50,133 nt of DNA from Micromonospora sp. CB01531 (lineage in GTDB: Bacteria; Actinomycetota; Actinomycetes; Mycobacteriales; Micromonosporaceae). The stretch is taken from positions 1-50,133 of the forward strand of contig NZ_LWLS01000099.1 in NCBI RefSeq assembly GCF_001905095.1, in the 5' to 3' direction. Of the stretch, positions 25,332-32,776 are shown piece by piece. The notes under the pieces are model-generated. The model did not search any database. It saw only the letters and a list, made by a program, of their open reading frames with translations, and was not told the origin of the DNA. Positions within the stretch are counted from its first letter, which is position 1. Each line of letters starts with the position of its first letter. Both the position numbers and the translations under genes were made by a program.

Positions 25332-25605
25332 GCTGGCGTGGCTCAATCAGGGGATGCGCCGGCGGTGTCGAGCCGTCGATGCTCCAGGTGGCGCCTGCTC
25401 GGGCGGGGTACCGCCCGGCCCTGGATTCGCCCGGCCGGTAGGCGGGCCGGTACGGCTCGTCGGTACGTGGCCCTGGTTAGGAGGCGGCTCATGCGCGGGA
25501 TTCGCGGCAGACGGCCGGGCGACGGCCGGTGAATCGGAAGATGCTGACGGTGAGTGCGATGCGGGCCCTTGGCGCCGGTGCGACGGCGAACCTCGGCTGT
25601 TCGTG
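25332..25605. other. Intergenic, no gene seen
   Basis: Continuation of the 434-base gap between the GGDEF gene and the 91-residue gene. The plus-strand frames here have poor codon use and no ribosome binding sites, so I see nothing coding. Confidence 0.5.
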
Positions 25606-25881
25606 TTAGCGCACCGGGTGCGCGGCCTGGTCCGCGCGGAGTGTGGCGGCCAGGTCCCCCGGAATGACGGCGTAGGGTTCGACGGCCAGGAACACCTCGG
25701 CCGGGTCGAGAATCGTCTCGACCAGACCGATCCGAATCGTTTTGGGTTTGTTGTCAGGGTCGGTGACCGGGTCCCAGGCGAAGTCGACGACGGTCGCGAA
25801 GAAGGTGCGGTGTGGGTTCCAGCCGACCTGGATCGTGTAGCGCTCGAAGCCGGGTTTGGGCGTGAGGGTGTAGATGCTCAT
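25606..25881 (-). CDS. Small conserved-looking protein, unknown function (91 aa)
   Basis: ATG 25881 is preceded by GGAGGAAACG, a good ribosome binding site, and codon use is strongly G/C at third positions. The product (starting MSIYTLTPKPGFERYTIQVGW) is a mostly beta-rich small protein without Cys, signal or membrane segment. The context of uncharacterised element genes suggests an accessory function. A longer frame in this phase (to 26217) is spurious. I recognise no family. Confidence 0.7.
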   Translation of the reverse strand: MSIYTLTPKPGFERYTIQVGWNPHRTFFATVVDFAWDPVTDPDNKPKTIRIGLVETILDPAEVFLAVEPYAVIPGDLAATLRADQAAHPVR

Positions 25882-25993
25882 CGTTTCCTCCATGGAGGTG
25901 TACGGCCGAGCCCGTCTGACATGAGGTGCACCGGGCGGGTCGTGCCGCGGCGGCGGCTGATGAGGGCCGGTGCGGGCGCCGGAGGACCGGTTC

Positions 25994-26446
25994 TCATGCC
26001 TCGGGGGGGCGGGCGCGTTCCTCGGCCAGGTCGACGATCTTGTCGCGGCGGGCGGCGGGAAGGCCGGCGAGCAAGTCGACGTACTGCTGTTCCTGTGCGG
26101 TGATCGGCTGCGCGAACGCCGACTTGTAGGCCAGGCGTGCTGCCTCGTGTGCGGCTTCGATCGCGCCGCTGTGGTCGTGGGCGACGGCGACCTGGCGCAG
26201 CTGCTCGGCCGCGGCAAGCGGGTCGCGGGACAGGATGATGTCGTAGATGCGGAAGTTCGCCGGGAGGTCCGCTGCGCCGATCGCCGTGATCAGGCACAGG
26301 TTCGCCTGTACCTGGTAGGCGTATGCCTCGCTGCGGGTCGGCGTTTCGCCGCGAGCCCGCAGGGCGGCGCGTTCGGCGTTCCAACGCAGCCGGGCTTCTT
26401 CGGCATGCCTGGCGAGGGCGAGCAACATGCTGCGAGTGGGATCCAC
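25994..26446 (-). CDS. Helical protein of unknown function (150 aa)
   Basis: GTG 26446 follows AGGAGAACCCA at good spacing. The sequence is helical and charged throughout (MLLALARHAEEARLRWNAERAALRARGE...), with no recognisable motif, signal peptide or membrane segment. It lies 30 bases downstream of the DUF4192 gene in the same direction and is probably cotranscribed with it. Function unknown. Confidence 0.7.
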   Translation of the reverse strand: MDPTRSMLLALARHAEEARLRWNAERAALRARGETPTRSEAYAYQVQANLCLITAIGAADLPANFRIYDIILSRDPLAAAEQLRQVAVAHDHSGAIEAAHEAARLAYKSAFAQPITAQEQQYVDLLAGLPAARRDKIVDLAEERARPPEA

Positions 26447-26476
26447 TGGGTTCTCCTGTTGTTGAGGGGTTTTCGG

Positions 26477-27484
26477 CTAGCGGGTTGAGGGGTTGGTTCG
26501 GGCGGCGGCGATTGCCTGCTCGAACACCGATGGCGGGAGTCCGCCGTGCAGCGACTGCAGCAGCAGGTCGGCGAGCTGGTACGCGGGATCGACCTGCAGG
26601 GCACGGTGCGCTGCCATGGCGGCCAGAGCGCCGTCACCGCAGCGCCACGCGGTGAGCGCGAGCAGGGTGGCCGGTGCCGGCACAAGCGGTTCATGGGCGC
26701 GGCGGGTGACGTCGGCCCAGAACGTGACGTGCCGGTCGTGCGGCTGCGTGAGGTCCGCGGCAAGGTCCCGCACCGATGGCCGCTTCAGGAGCACGGTGAG
26801 CCAGGCGACCTCGTCGTCGGTGAGGCGCCTGCCGCCGTCGTGCTGTCGCAGCGCGTCGCGGACCGCTTGGGCGCCGGCCTCGTCCACGGCGGCGTTGCCG
26901 GCGGTGCTCACCGCCTTCAGGCGGGCGATCGCCTCCCGGGTTGCGCGGCGTATGTCGTCACGGGCGGCGCCGTCGACGGGTGCGAACCGGGCGGCAACGG
27001 CGGCCCGGTCCGGTAGCGCGACCAGCCCGGCCGCGGTGGCCTGCACGGCGACGAGTGAGGCCGGATCGAGCGGAGTTCCTTGAGGTGGGCAGCAGGCGGG
27101 GTTGTCGCAGGTGAGGTTGTAGACCCGGGTGCCGGTGACGCGTAGCAGTTGCCGGATGGTCATGCCGCTGGCGGTGAACGCGTCGCCGACGCTGCCTACT
27201 GCCGGGTCGACGTGGTCGGGGTCGCCGTAGCCGATGAGCATGATGTGAGTGATCGGCTGCTGCCGCCGCACGACCGGGACCAGGTTGGCGGCGAGGTCGA
27301 ACAGGTGGCTTGCGGGGGCGCCGGGGGCGGGCAGGTCGGCCCGGGCGGCGAAGACGACGTGGCGGTCCCTGCTGGCAAGAACGACGATGCTGCCGTCGCC
27401 GGGCCGGAAACCGAGGAGGTACGGCACCGCGGTTACCAGGTCGGCTGGGGATCGCACGGTCAGCTTGTTGTCTGGAAACGACAT
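26477..27484 (-). CDS. DUF4192-family protein
   Basis: 335 residues from ATG 27484, with GGAG six bases before it; an upstream ATG at 27496 has no site. The N-terminus (LTVRSPADLVTAVPYLLGFRP, then GSIVVLASRDRHVVFAARADLP) is typical of DUF4192, a family nearly restricted to actinomycetes. The middle carries two Cys pairs in TCDNPACCPPQG, as in family members. The C-terminal part (LLALTAWRCGDGALAAMAAHRAL...DPAYQLADLL) is the TPR-like tail of the family. Biochemical role unknown; the family occurs in chromosomes and integrated plasmids. Confidence 0.85.
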   Translation of the reverse strand: MSFPDNKLTVRSPADLVTAVPYLLGFRPGDGSIVVLASRDRHVVFAARADLPAPGAPASHLFDLAANLVPVVRRQQPITHIMLIGYGDPDHVDPAVGSVGDAFTASGMTIRQLLRVTGTRVYNLTCDNPACCPPQGTPLDPASLVAVQATAAGLVALPDRAAVAARFAPVDGAARDDIRRATREAIARLKAVSTAGNAAVDEAGAQAVRDALRQHDGGRRLTDDEVAWLTVLLKRPSVRDLAADLTQPHDRHVTFWADVTRRAHEPLVPAPATLLALTAWRCGDGALAAMAAHRALQVDPAYQLADLLLQSLHGGLPPSVFEQAIAAARTNPSTR

Positions 27485-27496
27485 GATGATCTCCAC

Positions 27497-27912
27497 TGCT
27501 GGTTGAGGTCGACAATTGGCCGGAGGCGAGCGGGTAGGCGCCGCGCGTGCCCGGCGTCGGCTGGGCGCAGCGCGACGCGGCCCCTGCGGGAACAGGCGTG
27601 CCGATCACCGGATCGGCGCGCCTGAGGGTTCGGTCGCTGTCGGGGTCCGGGTACAGGTCGATACCGACACCCTCGAGGCTGGTGGTCACTGTGGTCGGGT
27701 GGTGGTCGATGCCGGCGAGCGCCCGGGTCAGGTCGGCGCGGACGAGGGCTTCGGTGGCTGCGGTAGCGCCGGCTGAGGCGGTGTGGCCGCGGAGCCAGAT
27801 CTCATACTCGTGGCGCCCCGGAATCCGCCAGCCTTCGGAGGAGATGGTCCATCGTTGCGGCAGCGGTTCAAGCCCCCATGTGGCGAGGGCGTCTTCGCAG
27901 CCGGGCCGGCAG
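27497..27912 (-). pseudogene. C-terminal part of a gene split by the TnpB element
   Basis: Reading on the minus strand from the right end of the TnpB element gives an open frame without a start codon (VNCRPGCEDALATWGLEP..., then HEYEIWLRGHTASAGA). It has good protein character as far as about 27560. It is in frame with the start fragment at 29184-29410 if the element is removed between GTTGA and CTGCCGG. The end is unclear: this frame runs into the DUF4192 gene without a stop, so a frameshift may also be present. Function unknown. Confidence 0.5.
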
Positions 27913-27990
27913 TTGACTTCCTCCCCACGCCTGCAGGCGGGGGGATTCCCGTGGCTGAGGCGTGTTCACGCCGTGAGCCTTGCGGATGGT
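27913..27990 (-). ncRNA. Probable 3' scaffold of the TnpB guide RNA (omega/reRNA)
   Basis: The 3' end of tnpB and the element border fold into GGCGTG/CACGCC and CGCCTGCAGGCG hairpins. By analogy with known TnpB elements the guide would be the minus-strand sequence just outside the border, starting CTGCCGGCCCGGC. Exact ends cannot be set by eye. Confidence 0.5.
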
Positions 27991-29183
27991 TGGCGCTTCG
28001 CGGACCGCCCAACGGCGAGGTCTCCACGCCCTGTTACCGCCAGCCCGGCGGCGAGTATGTTCTTGGCCGCGTTCACGTCGGCGTGGTCCTGGTGTCCGCA
28101 GGCAACGCACCGGAAGACCGCTTGGCTCTTGCGGGATTCCGGTGCGACATGCTTGCAGGAGTTGCAGGTCTGCGACGTGTACGCGGGGTTGACCTTTTCG
28201 ATCTTCGCACCGTGGTAGCGGGCGGCATGCTCCAACTTCAGCAGGAACCCGCCCCAACCCTTGGACAGGATGGCTCGATTTAGGCCGGCCTTGGCCTTCA
28301 CATTCCGGCCGGGCTGTTCGACAGTGCCCCGTGCGCTGGCAGTCATGTCCTTGATCCGCAGGCGCTCGACGGCGACCAGCCCGTGGCCACGCACGAGCCG
28401 CACGGCTTCCTGCGCGGCGAAGTCGCCCCGCCGATGCCGGATACGGGCGTTGAGCCGGCCGATCTCAGCGCGTACCTTGTCGCGGCGCTTCGACCCGCGG
28501 TTACGGCCGTGCACGCGCAACGACCTGGACATGCGTTGCTGTAACCGCTTAAGCCTGACCGCCTCGCCAGGGGTGACGAAAGCCCGATCATCCAGACCAC
28601 CGTCAGAGGTGGCCACCGCGACGGCCACACCCCGGTCGACGCCGATCGGCGGTTTACCGTTCGGTGCGGCCTCGGCAACGCCGTCCTCGACACAGAACGA
28701 GATGTACCAGCGGCCACCGTCGCGGGAGACCGTGGCGTTGCGGATGACACCGCCGAGCGGACGGGTCCACCGGAAACGCACCGGCCCGAACTTCGGCAGC
28801 CGCACCTCACCCCACCGCCGGCTCAGCCGCCGCACCGCGATCTGCTCTGGGTCGGGGAACCGGAACGACGGCGCGGTGCGTGTCTTGGACCGCCACCGCA
28901 CCTTCCACGTCCCGTGCGTTTTGCACGCGCGTTCCAGGTCGCGCAGGGTCTGCTGCAACGTGTGCGACGGGGCGTCGGCCAGCCACCCGCAGTCCGAGTC
29001 CTTCTTCGCTTCGGCCATCTGCCGGGCCTGTTCGCTGTAGTTGATCCAGGCTCCGCGTCGGCGGTACTCACGGCGCTGCTCCAACGCGGTGTTCCACACC
29101 GCCCGGCAGATCGCGCCCACCGTCTCCGCGTAGGCAGCCTGCTCCGGCATGAAGGCGAGCAGGTAGCGGCGGCCGGTCAGCAT
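27966..29183 (-). CDS. tnpB: TnpB RNA-guided nuclease
   Basis: 405 residues. The RuvC catalytic residues are present: Asp in GVDRGVAVAVA, Glu in LVAVERLRIKDM and Asp in HADVNAAKNIL, so the nuclease looks intact. The zinc-binding loop has CNSCKHVAPESRKSQ followed by CVACG. The N-terminal WED-like start (GRRYLLAFMPEQAAY...VWNTALEQRREYRRRG) is the usual one. TnpB cuts DNA guided by an RNA from the element's right end. Its ATG overlaps, within ATGCTGA, the frame of the disrupted upstream gene, whose TGA lies just inside tnpB; this favours translation by coupling from the host gene's ribosome binding site. Confidence 0.93.
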   Translation of the reverse strand: MLTGRRYLLAFMPEQAAYAETVGAICRAVWNTALEQRREYRRRGAWINYSEQARQMAEAKKDSDCGWLADAPSHTLQQTLRDLERACKTHGTWKVRWRSKTRTAPSFRFPDPEQIAVRRLSRRWGEVRLPKFGPVRFRWTRPLGGVIRNATVSRDGGRWYISFCVEDGVAEAAPNGKPPIGVDRGVAVAVATSDGGLDDRAFVTPGEAVRLKRLQQRMSRSLRVHGRNRGSKRRDKVRAEIGRLNARIRHRRGDFAAQEAVRLVRGHGLVAVERLRIKDMTASARGTVEQPGRNVKAKAGLNRAILSKGWGGFLLKLEHAARYHGAKIEKVNPAYTSQTCNSCKHVAPESRKSQAVFRCVACGHQDHADVNAAKNILAAGLAVTGRGDLAVGRSAKRQPSARLTA

Positions 29184-29410
29184 TCAACGGCCTTCTGCTG
29201 CTGCGCCGCCCGATTGCCGGCGGCAGCCGAGTGGATGCCGGTGACCAGCCCGGCGCACGACGCCAGCCGAAACGTGGCCATGTCGTGGGCTCGGCCGGAG
29301 CCGCTGTCTCCGCCGACGACTGGGGTGACACCGCTGAGGAGATCGGGCGGGGTTGCGTTGTGGTCGGCGAGGGGATCACCGCCTGTCAGATACCAGGCGC
29401 GACAAAGCAT
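29184..29410 (-). pseudogene. N-terminal part of a small gene interrupted by the TnpB element
   Basis: ATG 29410 follows a strong AAGGAGG site. The visible product (MLCRAWYLTGGDPLADHN..., about 75 residues) runs to a TGA located inside tnpB (29177-29179). A CTGTCAG motif lies in its first codons. Together with the fragment at 27497-27912 it probably formed one protein. No function recognised. Confidence 0.5.
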
Positions 29411-29704
29411 CGGTCCTCCTTGGGACTCGAAGGAAGTCGGCCATCGGGTGGTGGCCGCCTGCAGGGATGGGGGTGCCCTGCCCCGGTCGCAGGTGAGGCG
29501 AGGGGCGGGGTGATGAGTGCTGAGGGTCTGAGGCTGGCGGACGGCGGCCGACCGGGAGGGGTGGGCGCGATGCCGTCGCGGGCGTGTCAGATCAGCACAT
29601 GAAATAGGGAGAAGAGCCCTCAGGCTAATCGCGTTGCTGCCGGTGGAGCTGGGGCTGTCAGGTCCGGCCGCCTGGCAGAACCTGACAGCCCAGCTCACCT
29701 GCTG
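29411..29704. promoter_or_regulatory. Intergenic region with long imperfect hairpin and CTGTCAG motifs
   Basis: A long stem GAGCTGGGGCTGTCAGGT (29648-29665) pairs with ACCTGACAGCCCAGCTC (29680-29696) with one bulged G, just beyond the end of the methylase gene. It may terminate that operon or act as an operator for the downstream gene at 29410, because its arms contain the CTGTCAG motif that recurs around 31195-31348. A further TGTCAGAT lies near 29585. No gene seen. Confidence 0.5.
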
Positions 29705-30580
29705 TCAGCCGTCGGCGGGCGTGGCGCGGGAGTTCGGCTGGCCACGTCGCAGGACTAGGACATCCTCATGCGCGACGAGGTGCACAGGGAGGCCCTGGGC
29801 CCTGGACTTGCGTACCGCCATGAGCCCGAACATCGAGGCGCGGTGCACGATCTGGCCGTCGCGGACGGCGGCGAGCATCGCCGCGCACCGCTGCACCGGT
29901 ATCAGCCCGACCGTCTGCGCGACTGTCAGGAGTTCACCGGGCAGGTCGATGAAGTCGTCCGGGCTGCGGCGTACCGGGCGGCAGGTGATGACTACCGTGC
30001 CGCCGGGGCGCAGCAGCTGGTAGCTGGCGGACAGGATCGCGGTGAACCCGTCGAGCAGCCCGGACCATCCGGCGTAGGCGAGGTTGCCGCTTGCGCGGTC
30101 GCCGTACAGGTGGGCCCTTTTCCTGACCCCGGTACCGGTCATGCGGACAAGTCCGTGGGTGGACCGTCCGTACGGCGGTGAGGTGAGCACGAGCCCGACC
30201 TCGCCGACCGCGGACGCGGGGGCGAGATCGAGCAGGCGGGTCGCGTCGCCGGTGATGACTTTCGCCATGCCGGCGGCGCCCTGGGACGCGGCGAGGGCGA
30301 CGTTCGCGGCTGCCAAGGCGGTGAACCGCGGTTCAATGTCCACGCCGAGCGCGTGCCGCCCAAGGTGCACGGCCTCGACGAGGGTGGTGCCCGACCCGCA
30401 CATCGGGTCGAGCACAAGGTCCCCCGCCGCGGTGTAGGCGGCGATGGCGTGCGCGGCGAGGTGAGGCAGCATCTTGCCCGGATGAGTGGACGACTCCGGT
30501 ACGTACCGGCCGCGTCGCTGGTCACGAGCAGGCTGCTGGCAGGTCAGCCACACGGACGTGATCGGCATCGGCTCAGGCAT
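29705..30580 (-). CDS. Site-specific DNA methyltransferase (N4-cytosine/N6-adenine class, motif order I-IV)
   Basis: 291 residues from ATG 30580, with GGGAGG nine bases before it. Motif I is DPMCGSGTTLVEA, the acidic strand is LGVDIEPRF and the catalytic motif IV is TSPPYGRS, so the order is that of the beta/gamma amino-methyltransferases. Size and the HPGKMLPHLAAHAI start match DNA methylases found in actinomycete mobile elements without a restriction partner. No endonuclease gene lies nearby, so it is likely an orphan enzyme or part of an anti-restriction function. It overlaps the partner gene by eight bases. Confidence 0.85.
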   Translation of the reverse strand: MPEPMPITSVWLTCQQPARDQRRGRYVPESSTHPGKMLPHLAAHAIAAYTAAGDLVLDPMCGSGTTLVEAVHLGRHALGVDIEPRFTALAAANVALAASQGAAGMAKVITGDATRLLDLAPASAVGEVGLVLTSPPYGRSTHGLVRMTGTGVRKRAHLYGDRASGNLAYAGWSGLLDGFTAILSASYQLLRPGGTVVITCRPVRRSPDDFIDLPGELLTVAQTVGLIPVQRCAAMLAAVRDGQIVHRASMFGLMAVRKSRAQGLPVHLVAHEDVLVLRRGQPNSRATPADG

Positions 30581-31148
30581 CGCGGTCGCCTCCCTCGGTC
30601 GGGCGGGCAAAGACCAGGACGTCGGTGTGGATGTCCAGCTGTGTCCGCTGGCCGCGCGTGGGTGGCTGGTCGGCCGCCACGATGTGCTGCAGGTAGGACA
30701 GACCTGCCTGCTTGGCCGCGATGACGACGTCGACCGGAAGGATCGGGTCGCCGTGCGCCAGCAGCACGACCAGGCAGCCGCCGGGCAGGAGCTTCGCCCG
30801 ACCACGAGCGAAGAACTCGACTGGTTCGCCTGCGTCGGGGGCGAGTGGCCAGCCGGTGACGATCAGCATCGCCGTCTCGCTCCCCCAGCCCGTCGAACGC
30901 GGCGCCTGCAGGTGGCGGTGAGCGGCGAGGATGGCGCCGGCAAGCTGCGGCCCTTCGGTCAGGTCGATGATCAGGTCGGACGGGTGGGTGAGGTTGTAGA
31001 CCAGCCGCATGCCCATCGCGGTGGACATGGTCTCGCCCGGCTGCGGGGCGGGTATCGGCCAGACGGTGATGGGCACGGGCGGGTCGCCGGGCACCACGTC
31101 CCCGACGGGGGCGGGTGCGTTGTGATGGTTTCTCTCGGTCATGGGCAT
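30573..31148 (-). CDS. Rossmann-like partner protein of the DNA methylase
   Basis: 191 residues from ATG 31148 (or 189 from ATG 31142); the longer open frame to 31331 lacks a start site. The sequence has a methyltransferase-like Rossmann core (LIIDLTEGPQLAGAILAAHRHL, KLLPGGCLVVLLAHGDP, GLSYLQHIVAA) but no motif I Gly loop or SPPY catalytic motif. It overlaps the methylase start and so is coupled to it. It may be a degenerate subunit helping target recognition. No family name assigned. Confidence 0.65.
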   Translation of the reverse strand: MPMTERNHHNAPAPVGDVVPGDPPVPITVWPIPAPQPGETMSTAMGMRLVYNLTHPSDLIIDLTEGPQLAGAILAAHRHLQAPRSTGWGSETAMLIVTGWPLAPDAGEPVEFFARGRAKLLPGGCLVVLLAHGDPILPVDVVIAAKQAGLSYLQHIVAADQPPTRGQRTQLDIHTDVLVFARPTEGGDRDA

Positions 31149-31194
31149 GGTGGCCCCCGGACCGGCGGGCGTACTGACGGTCCTCAGTGCGCCG

Positions 31195-31348
31195 CTGACA
31201 GGCCGATCGAACCCGTCCCCGGCCTGACAGATCCAGTCAGCCCGATCTCTGACGGCCGCGTCGGTGGGCGCGGGCGGTCGGCGCAGCGGCGAACCTGACA
31301 CGACCGGGCACGACCTGTCCCGGTCTGACAAACGCTTCTGGTGTCAGG
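31195..31348. promoter_or_regulatory. Array of CTGACAG/CTGTCAG motifs between divergent operons
   Basis: The motif or a one-base variant appears at 31195-31201, 31223-31230, 31294-31300, 31324-31330 and 31341-31348, inside the control region shared by the methylase operon and the 31421 gene. The same motif occurs at 29393, 29655, 29681 and 29702 near the interrupted gene. The recurrence suggests binding sites of one regulator, perhaps a product of the element. Confidence 0.5.
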
Positions 31349-31420
31349 TCGGGCTGTCCCAATCGAGGTCTCGGAGCCATCGCACATCGCGAAGCGCTCC
31401 CCCTTCGAGAGGACATCGGC

Positions 31421-32197
31421 ATGGCAACGACCACCCGCACGAGGACGGCCGACACGGCCCTGACCACCGCCGAGAAAGCGTTCGAGCTGCTGACCTGCGA
31501 ACCCGCGCCGCTGGTGTTCAACGCGCGTCCGGTGCCGGGCCTGCCGGACACGACGATGCCGCTGGACGAGCTGCGCAGCCTGCTGGTGCACGAGCGCTAC
31601 GACAGCGACACCACCGACGAGCTGTGGCGGCAGCTGGCCCACCACGCCCGCGACCGGGGACCCGCCTGGGTCGTCGGCGCGATCGGCGTGGCCCTGCCCG
31701 CACTGACACACCTCGCCGCAAAGATCAGCCGCGGCCACGCCCGGCACGCCGACGACGTGGACTCCGAAGTCCTGGCCGGGTTCCTCCTCGCACTGCGCAC
31801 CGCGGACCTCGCCCCGCCCCGACTGTGGCTGCGGCTGTGCTGGGCGGCATGGCGCGCCGGCACCGCGGTCGTCAAGGCCGACGACGGCGAGGAACTACCG
31901 CTGGACCTGCCCAGCGGCTCGCGGTCGCCGAGGATGCCCTACGGGCACCCAGACCTGCTGCTCGGGCGAGCAGCCGTCGCCGGCCTGATCACCGCCGAAG
32001 CCGCCGAGCTCATCAGCGCGACCCGCTTCGGCGACACGCTGATCGAGCACCTGGCCGCCGAGCAGGGCGTGACCGCGCCGGTCCTGCGCATGCGCCGCCG
32101 CCGCGCCGAACGCATCGTGGCTGCAGCCGTCACGCGAGGCGACCTGTCCGGCCCGATCCGCTCGCCCGGCGGCCGCGAAGCCGTCATGACGGCCTGA
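31421..32197 (+). CDS. Sigma-70 region 4-like HTH protein
   Basis: 258 residues; AGAGGA lies eight bases before ATG 31421. The C-terminal segment (LLLGRAAVAGLITAEAAELI, then IEHLAAEQGVTAPVLRMRRRRAERI) has the layout of a sigma region 4 helix-turn-helix, with a recognition helix rich in Arg. The middle has Trp-rich helical sequence (RLWLRLCWAAWRAG) in place of an obvious region 2. Similar proteins occur in actinomycete integrated elements. It may control element genes, including those with CTGTCAG sites. It is transcribed divergently from the methylase operon. Confidence 0.6.
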   Translation: MATTTRTRTADTALTTAEKAFELLTCEPAPLVFNARPVPGLPDTTMPLDELRSLLVHERYDSDTTDELWRQLAHHARDRGPAWVVGAIGVALPALTHLAAKISRGHARHADDVDSEVLAGFLLALRTADLAPPRLWLRLCWAAWRAGTAVVKADDGEELPLDLPSGSRSPRMPYGHPDLLLGRAAVAGLITAEAAELISATRFGDTLIEHLAAEQGVTAPVLRMRRRRAERIVAAAVTRGDLSGPIRSPGGREAVMTA

Positions 32198-32776
32198 CCA
32201 ACCTCGAAGTAGGGCAGGGCAGCCGGTTGGGCGGCAAGGCCGCGCCGGCGTGACCGCCGTCAGGGTCCCGACCAGGCGAGCGACGGCGACCGGGACCGTC
32301 CGCTCGGTGCGAAGCTGCCGTCGCGTTATGCAAAATCCGCGCCAGCGGTGATCGCTCACGGGCGCGATGGTAGGCCAGCCCAGGCGAATGCCGCCGGGTC
32401 GATCCCCGTGCCGATCCGGCTCGCACGCACCCTCGACGGCCTCGCCGCCCTCATCGACGACGCCAGCTGAGGCGGACACGCTTCCTCGCACGCCGGGGCG
32501 ACCGTGCGCCGGACGAGAGGGCATCGGCCTGCAATGCGACGCGCAGGAATGCAACAAGATCAGCCGATCGCGTGTGTCGATTCCATAGTGGACGCACGGC
32601 TGCTCGGGTCAAACCCTTGCCGGTTTTGGAACAACTCTTCGAAGCGCCACTGGGAGTCGACCATTCGCGCGGGCCTGTCCATTTTCGACCAGTAGTTCCC
32701 GTGGGCACTTTGGACAATTACTTTTGTGAATATGCTTGGCGGGTTCTTGGTTGGTTACGTATCGACGGAGGTGCCG
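32198..32776. other. Intergenic region upstream of the toxin gene
   Basis: 579 bases with no credible gene: frames are short and codon use is poor. The part after 32560 becomes A/T-richer and probably contains the toxin promoter, but I cannot fix -10/-35 boxes. It may mark the border of the preceding integrated element. Confidence 0.5.

Larger units (their letters stand above)
27913..29183 (-). mobile_element. IS200/IS605-superfamily element carrying only tnpB
   Basis: The element consists of tnpB and a short structured right end. The right end contains the hairpin GGCGTG/CACGCC and the palindromic CGCCTGCAGGCG followed by GTGGGGAGGAAGTCAA, typical of the 3' end that forms the omega/reRNA of TnpB elements. 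No tnpA is present, so mobility would need a transposase in trans. Excision at the proposed borders restores an open frame in the host gene, which supports them to within a few bases. Confidence 0.65.

Noticed and set aside
24480..25346. N-terminal extension of the 23187-24479 gene
   Set aside because: Low-complexity Arg/Pro/His product opposite in phase to the GGDEF gene; a shadow frame.
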